Source of the DNA: Daucus carota subsp. sativus
Lineage: Eukaryota; Streptophyta; Magnoliopsida; Apiales; Apiaceae
Assembly (NCBI RefSeq): GCF_001625215.2
Contig: NC_030385.2
Location: 28,793,598 to 28,857,597, forward strand
Reading direction: 5' to 3'
Length of the DNA stretch: 64,000 nucleotides
Position numbers and translations under genes: made by a program. Of the stretch, positions 59,901-64,000 are shown in pieces. The first letter of the stretch is position 1. The number at the start of each line of letters is the position of its first letter. The notes under the pieces were generated by a model. That model had not been told where the DNA came from and did no database searches. It saw nothing but the letters and a program-made list of their open reading frames with translations.

Positions 59901-61281
59901 TATCCTATCAATAGAATAATAATGTCAACAAAATTATTCGTTTTAATTTTTAAAACTCATACACTTTAATTTACGAAATAAATTTATACCAAAGTACCAA
60001 AAAACTTGGGTCATATATTTTTTAATAATAATAATTATTATCATTCGGTGTTTTTCAGAAGGTTGCGATAAAGACGAATAAGGCGATGGTAACACTGACT
60101 TGACAAATAGAAACTCAAAAAAATTGGAGTCATTGTCCATATTGCAACATATAATAAAAGAACCGAAACTCTAGACATATGTCAAATATTCGTTTTAATT
60201 TTTAAAACTCATACAATTTAATTTACGAAACAAATCTATAAAATTTCTATCATATTTCAGAATTAAAATAAACAAGATTCAATCTTTATACCAAAGTACC
60301 AAAAAACTTGAACATAACCTGCAAACTGTCATATGTTTACAAATATTGCAGACTAAAAAAAATTAAAATTGAAACGAGTAGATTATTTTTAAATAATTTT
60401 GGACTCTAATACTCTTATTTTGTGAACTCCATAGAACAGGGACCCATATTATTATGAAATAAATTTAAAGTAGGATCAAATTTTAATAATATCGAAAGTC
60501 TTATATTAAGTAACAATAATTTAAATATCTTTGAAAAACAATAATTTAAATAGTTATAATGAAAATATGATAATGTAATTAAAAAAACATTATTTTTTCA
60601 ATAAATAACAAATTTTAAATTTTTATTTAAACCCGTGCTTGGCACGGGTTATCAACTAGTATAAGTAAAAGGTAGTAACATATTCCAGCAGCAGTGGACA
60701 AGTATAATTTTTTCCTATACCTTGCAAATTCTGGCCCTTCCCATATTTACATGAAGATCTTGTTCCTTTGTCTTCCAACTCTTTCCAGTTTGTTAATTTG
60801 TCAATTTCGTTATGTTAATTGGTTTTTCTCTTCAACTTTACAGGTTCAATTCTCACAAATTGTTGGAAAGAGAATCATAGTATTATTTCAACTTTTTAAT
60901 GATATACCAGAACAAACATTGAAGAAGCTAATAGCATTGTACAACCAGATGAAGGGTACAGACGATGAATTTGAGGTGATCCACATCCGTGAAGAGTCGA
61001 AGTGGGGGCATGTTGGAGCAGTTATCCCATGGTTAATGCATCCACCTTTTAGTAATGCCTCGGATGCTGGCAAAGTCATGCGTCGTCTTTTTTATTATGG
61101 TGAAAATGGGCTTGTTGCATTCGATCGTGACGGAAGAATTGTCAGAATGACAAGACGCCTTGCAGTTGGGAAGACGGTCTTTCCCTTTTTTGATGCTGAA
61201 AAGATGGAAGATGAGGTCCTGCAGGATATGCAAGAAGATTTATATGAACCTTTAGAAACCCTTTTATGTTGCTGTTGGTGA
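56970..61281 (+). CDS. Nucleoredoxin-like protein, three thioredoxin folds without CxxC
   Basis: Four exons: 56970-57173, 57460-58008, 58137-58634, 60844-61281; 1,689 nt, 562 aa. Plant nucleoredoxin (NRX1-type) features are clear. Each of three repeats starts L-x-x-L-(x)-RDY-type, followed by V-x-x-x-x-L-x-GK-V/I-V/I, a beta strand, and the block TMPWTAIPF / AMPWLAIPS / VIPWLMHPP, and repeats 1-2 end in YPFT. The redox WCxxC of each repeat is replaced: FVSLVKGHD (about 84-91), FFTDISNVR (about 266-274), FQLFNDIPE (about 432-440). The C-terminal C1-like zinc domain of NRX1 is missing; the protein ends LLCCCW. The N-terminus is lysine-rich (KGKKKRNKGKKGNK). So it probably lacks disulfide reductase activity. 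Intron 3 (58635-60843) holds a whole Helitron. Phase-0 introns and an intact frame argue for a live gene. Confidence 0.85.
58710..60659 (+). mobile_element. Helitron copy 3 (1,950 bp) in intron 3 of the nucleoredoxin-like gene
   Basis: 5' TCAATACCC at 58710 after A (58709), and 3' hairpin plus CTAG ending at 60659 before T (60660). Same orientation as the gene. It makes up 1,950 of the 2,209 bp of the intron, so the intron was about 259 bp before insertion. The donor (58635) and acceptor (60843) lie outside it and are intact. Confidence 0.93.
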
Positions 61282-61904
61282 TTTGGAGAAGGATTTTTTC
61301 ACATTTTACTGTATCCGTTTGATAGCTATGAATTAATAATACCTAATGGAATAAGGTCTGTTAATAGTTGGGCTTATTGCGATTTACCTATGTTTATAAA
61401 TTAATTGCCCTGCATATGAAACATATAGATAAATATCTCTTAATTTTTATATACTAATTAAATGCATATGTGTGTATTTGTATTATTCACTTCTATTCCC
61501 CTTCACACATATTATGGTTTCAAATCATTACGGTAGTAGCTGTACTAATCACTTGGAGGTTTTTGCTTCTCTTAATTTTTATATACTAATTAAATGCATA
61601 TGTGTGAATCTTTCATTTGGATGTAATACTATCCATAAAAAATGTGCAAAACTCAATATATAATATTTTTAGAATTTTGAATAATGATAGAATGATATTT
61701 TTGATACAAATTTTTCTAATTAGTGACCCATTTGAGTCAAGTTTCTGTTTAATGATGATTTTAAACCATTTCAAATAAGTGAATGATTCTTTTGCTATTT
61801 TTCCCCCATTTCCCTCATTTTAACAATGCCAGCAGAAAGCTTGTTGGAAAACTTCAGTTTGAATTGTTCATTTGGTGACTGAAGTTTGCATAACTAATGT
61901 CCAA
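61282..61904. other. 3' flank of the nucleoredoxin-like gene
   Basis: Probably 3'UTR and spacer. A 38-bp perfect direct repeat (CTCTTAATTTTTATATACTA...) starts at 61437 and again at 61569. No other gene. Confidence 0.45.
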
Positions 61905-61950
61905 CTAGCATTAGTGTCCGTGCAAGGCACGGGCCTCGTATAAAAACTCA
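61905..61950 (-). mobile_element. Helitron 3' terminus of a second type
   Basis: On the minus strand the sequence is GCCCGTGCCTTGCACGG hairpin, then ACACTAATG, then CTAG at 61908-61905, followed by T. This is the same layout as the 1,950-bp Helitrons but with different loop and spacer. The element would extend rightward in this window. Its 5' TC end is not identified and may be beyond the window. Confidence 0.6.
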
Positions 61951-62870
61951 TATTATATTATTATATTAGATCATATTATTATTTTTTTAAAAGCTAAATA
62001 TTATTTATTCATAATATTAATAAAATTATAAATTTTTAGTGGTCCCTCCCACAAATAAAGTACAATTTTATCTTGATAAATAATATTTTACCAGAAGTCA
62101 TGTAGAGTGAGTTCTCCTTGCACCACTTGTCAGCCACTACAACTTACATCTCCAGTAGCACAATTTCTTTAAAATCGATCCTGGCCAGTGGAAGAATTAT
62201 AGCTCTATGTATTCAAAATTAATGATATGGTTCCTTTATGGTTTCATCTCTATTTAATCAGTCATGCTATTGGTTCCACAACAGTCACCAACATGCTCTG
62301 AAATCTGATCACCCTGATCACCGGTCTTTTTTTTTCCTCAGAAATGTTGAAGTCATAACATCCTCATCTCGATTTGACTACTTATATAGTGCATAGTGCA
62401 TAAGTGATAATCATACAGCACAAACTTAAAAAAAAAAAAAAAAAAAAATTTTAACTCACCAAAAGAACATAATGTAATTGACCAGATAGTAAACTTATCA
62501 CCAATTTATTAGCTTTATGCAAGTTTTGAATGCTATAGAAGCAACATCTTGCACTTTTTAATGGTAAAATTTTAAATGAAAAAAAACACTGAATCATATG
62601 ATTTCACCCTAAAATATATATAGAGGCGAGGGAACAAAGAGATATATTTCCAAATACATTATTACTCCTCTAAGTGTTCTTTTCTCGTCCCCAAGCCAAA
62701 TCTAACACAAAATTTTACCACATGTTCATGTTTTCTCCCCAAGTTTAAACCACATTATATTATAGAACAAAATGCATAAAACAAGGTGTATGTACAAAGT
62801 GCAACAGTTCATACTCATTGTCTAAAAGTTGAACATGGATCACATCAAACACTTCACGCGAAGCAGGAGG
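61951..62870. other. Gap, possibly inside a Helitron
   Basis: No gene seen. It contains a poly(A) run at about 62427-62449. Confidence 0.4.
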
Positions 62871-62879
62871 AACACTATA

Positions 62880-63605
62880 TCTGAAAGGCGAGAAGTTGAA
62901 TCAAAGACTCTGGGGAGCTCTCACAACCTCACACATTGGTGGCCTCTTCTCTAATGCCACACATGTGCATCTGACCGCAATATCTAGAGCTCGTAATATT
63001 GTTTGTTGGGGCGATGAGTTTGAGAGATGTCCAGAAACTCTCCGTCCCCTGATTCTATATGCTCATCAGCTCTCCTGCCTGTCACCAATTCAAACAACAT
63101 TACACCAAAACTATATGTGTCCATTTGTTGTGCAGCTTTTTTGCAGGATCCACTTTCTGTATTTGAAATTGACCATTCTCGTTTAAATATATGAAATACT
63201 CAACAGGGAAACATGAGTTTTTATTTGAACGGACAACATTTTCATTATTACATAATACAAACCATATTAATCACACTCTACTAAACACTAAATTTGTTAT
63301 GAAGTGCATACTTGGTGCAATGCAACAGGACCCTGGCGATGCAGATAGCACTGAAGACTGAAATGAAGCTTCTCCTATAACCCTATCAAGAGCAAAATCA
63401 GAGAGCTTAACTTCATATTTTTCATCCAAAAACACATTTTTGGACTTGACATTTCTGTGAAAGCAAGTGAGGAACATAATTCTGGTGCAGGTAGGCTAAT
63501 CCTTGAGCAACCCTAGCTGTGATTCTTATCGATCATCCCATGACAATTGGAAACCAGGCAAGGCGGTCATATCCCCAGGAAACCCTTTTTGTCGAAGCTC
63601 ATAGA
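62880..63605 (-). pseudogene. LRR receptor-like kinase fragment, decayed
   Basis: Minus strand, 5' to 3'. GFPGDMTALPGFQLSWDDR, then (R)ITARVAQGLAYLHQNYVPHLL, then after a frameshift HRNVKSKNVFLDEKYEVKLSDFALDRV. A second block at about 63140-62890 reads AQQMDTYSFGVMLFELVTGRR, LDIAVRCTCVALEKRPPMCEVV and APQSL in changing frames. This is the second half of a receptor-kinase catalytic domain (subdomains V to XI), closest in style to LRR kinases such as At5g06940. The usual HRD is absent and DFG is replaced by DFA, so the parent may itself have been a kinase-dead receptor. Frameshifts, a stop and the gap make it a pseudogene. LRR and transmembrane parts are not seen. Confidence 0.75.
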
Positions 63606-64000
63606 TTAAGATGAGTACATCAAACAAACAAAAACCAAGAATTTTAGCAATGCTCTTGTTCCTGATTTTAGCAAGTGTCTTGACCTAAGTCTTTACAGTT
63701 TTCAGAGATTGAATTTCATACAAAACTGAAATATTACTAATTTACTGCCCTCCAGTCCATAAAACTTACCAGCAGCTTTCTGCAAAAACAAATTTTAGAT
63801 ATTATAAATTAATGATAAAAGCTAGTGAATGAAAAGATTAGGCACTTGGAGACGCCAAATGTGAGGATCTATTAACTTCAAATTCAATACGAATGCTACG
63901 AGTCCCTTTACATAGAAGGAATGATAAACTTTCTCTGCTTGACTTGACATAATCATTATATATAACTACTCCAAGCCTCTTCCTGACTCTCTCGATCTAG
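63606..64000. other. Right edge, no gene identified
   Basis: AT-rich sequence without recognisable coding content. Confidence 0.4.

Overview
The window is plant nuclear DNA, AT-rich, with multi-exon GT-AG genes, plant-specific protein families, a MIR396 pair and dense short transposons. It is clearly a eudicot. I cannot fix the species from sequence alone; an asterid such as an Apiaceae is only a guess. Exon borders were set by hand from splice signals, reading frame and family similarity. Where I give a multi-exon model, the summed exon lengths keep the frame open to the stop.

Layout. 1-2.5 kb: no gene, a 52-bp tandem duplication and a MITE. 2.9-7.1 kb (+): 15-exon clathrin-assembly ANTH protein (AP180/PICALM type), with one GC-AG intron. 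8.3-11.1 kb (-): SNAPc subunit SNAP43 (SNAPC1), tail to tail with it. 11.9-13.1 kb: Mutator-like TIR element. 13.5-15.8 kb (-): domesticated hAT transposase (BED zinc finger, DAYSLEEPER/RICESLEEPER type) with 13 heptapeptide repeats. 18.8 and 22.1 kb: two convergent MIR396 precursors. 22.6-27.8 kb: nested repeats, namely three hAT-type non-autonomous elements with 8-bp TSDs, a 131-bp tRNA-derived SINE with a 14-bp TSD, and a decayed LINE lacking its RT core. 28.6-30.2 kb (-): intronless P-class PPR protein. 30.3-32.2 kb: MITEs and a second Mutator-like element. 32.8-33.5 kb (+): calmodulin-like protein with an N-terminal membrane anchor.

34.7-48.1 kb is a segmental duplication (34.7-38.9 and 44.2-48.1) around an S28 Pro-X carboxypeptidase gene (41.5-43.9, +). 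The two copies are broken by different insertions. 48.7-51.7 kb is a Ty1/copia element with intact LTRs, a 5-bp TSD and an internal deletion. It sits beside a frameshifted HAK/KUP potassium-transporter exon. 52.8-53.9 kb holds two TIR elements, one with a GC-rich core. 57.0-61.3 kb (+) is a four-exon nucleoredoxin-like gene whose three thioredoxin folds all lack the CxxC site. The right end holds a Helitron-type terminus and a decayed LRR-receptor-kinase fragment.

The most striking signal is a 1,950-bp non-autonomous Helitron family present three times (39,485-41,434; 45,772-47,721; 58,710-60,659). All copies have the same length and show no difference that I could see. One copy lies 61 bp upstream of the carboxypeptidase ATG, one interrupts one arm of the segmental duplication (the other arm is the empty site), and one lies in intron 3 of the nucleoredoxin-like gene. 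The genes do not form one pathway; they are ordinary housekeeping and regulatory genes reshaped by recent transposition.
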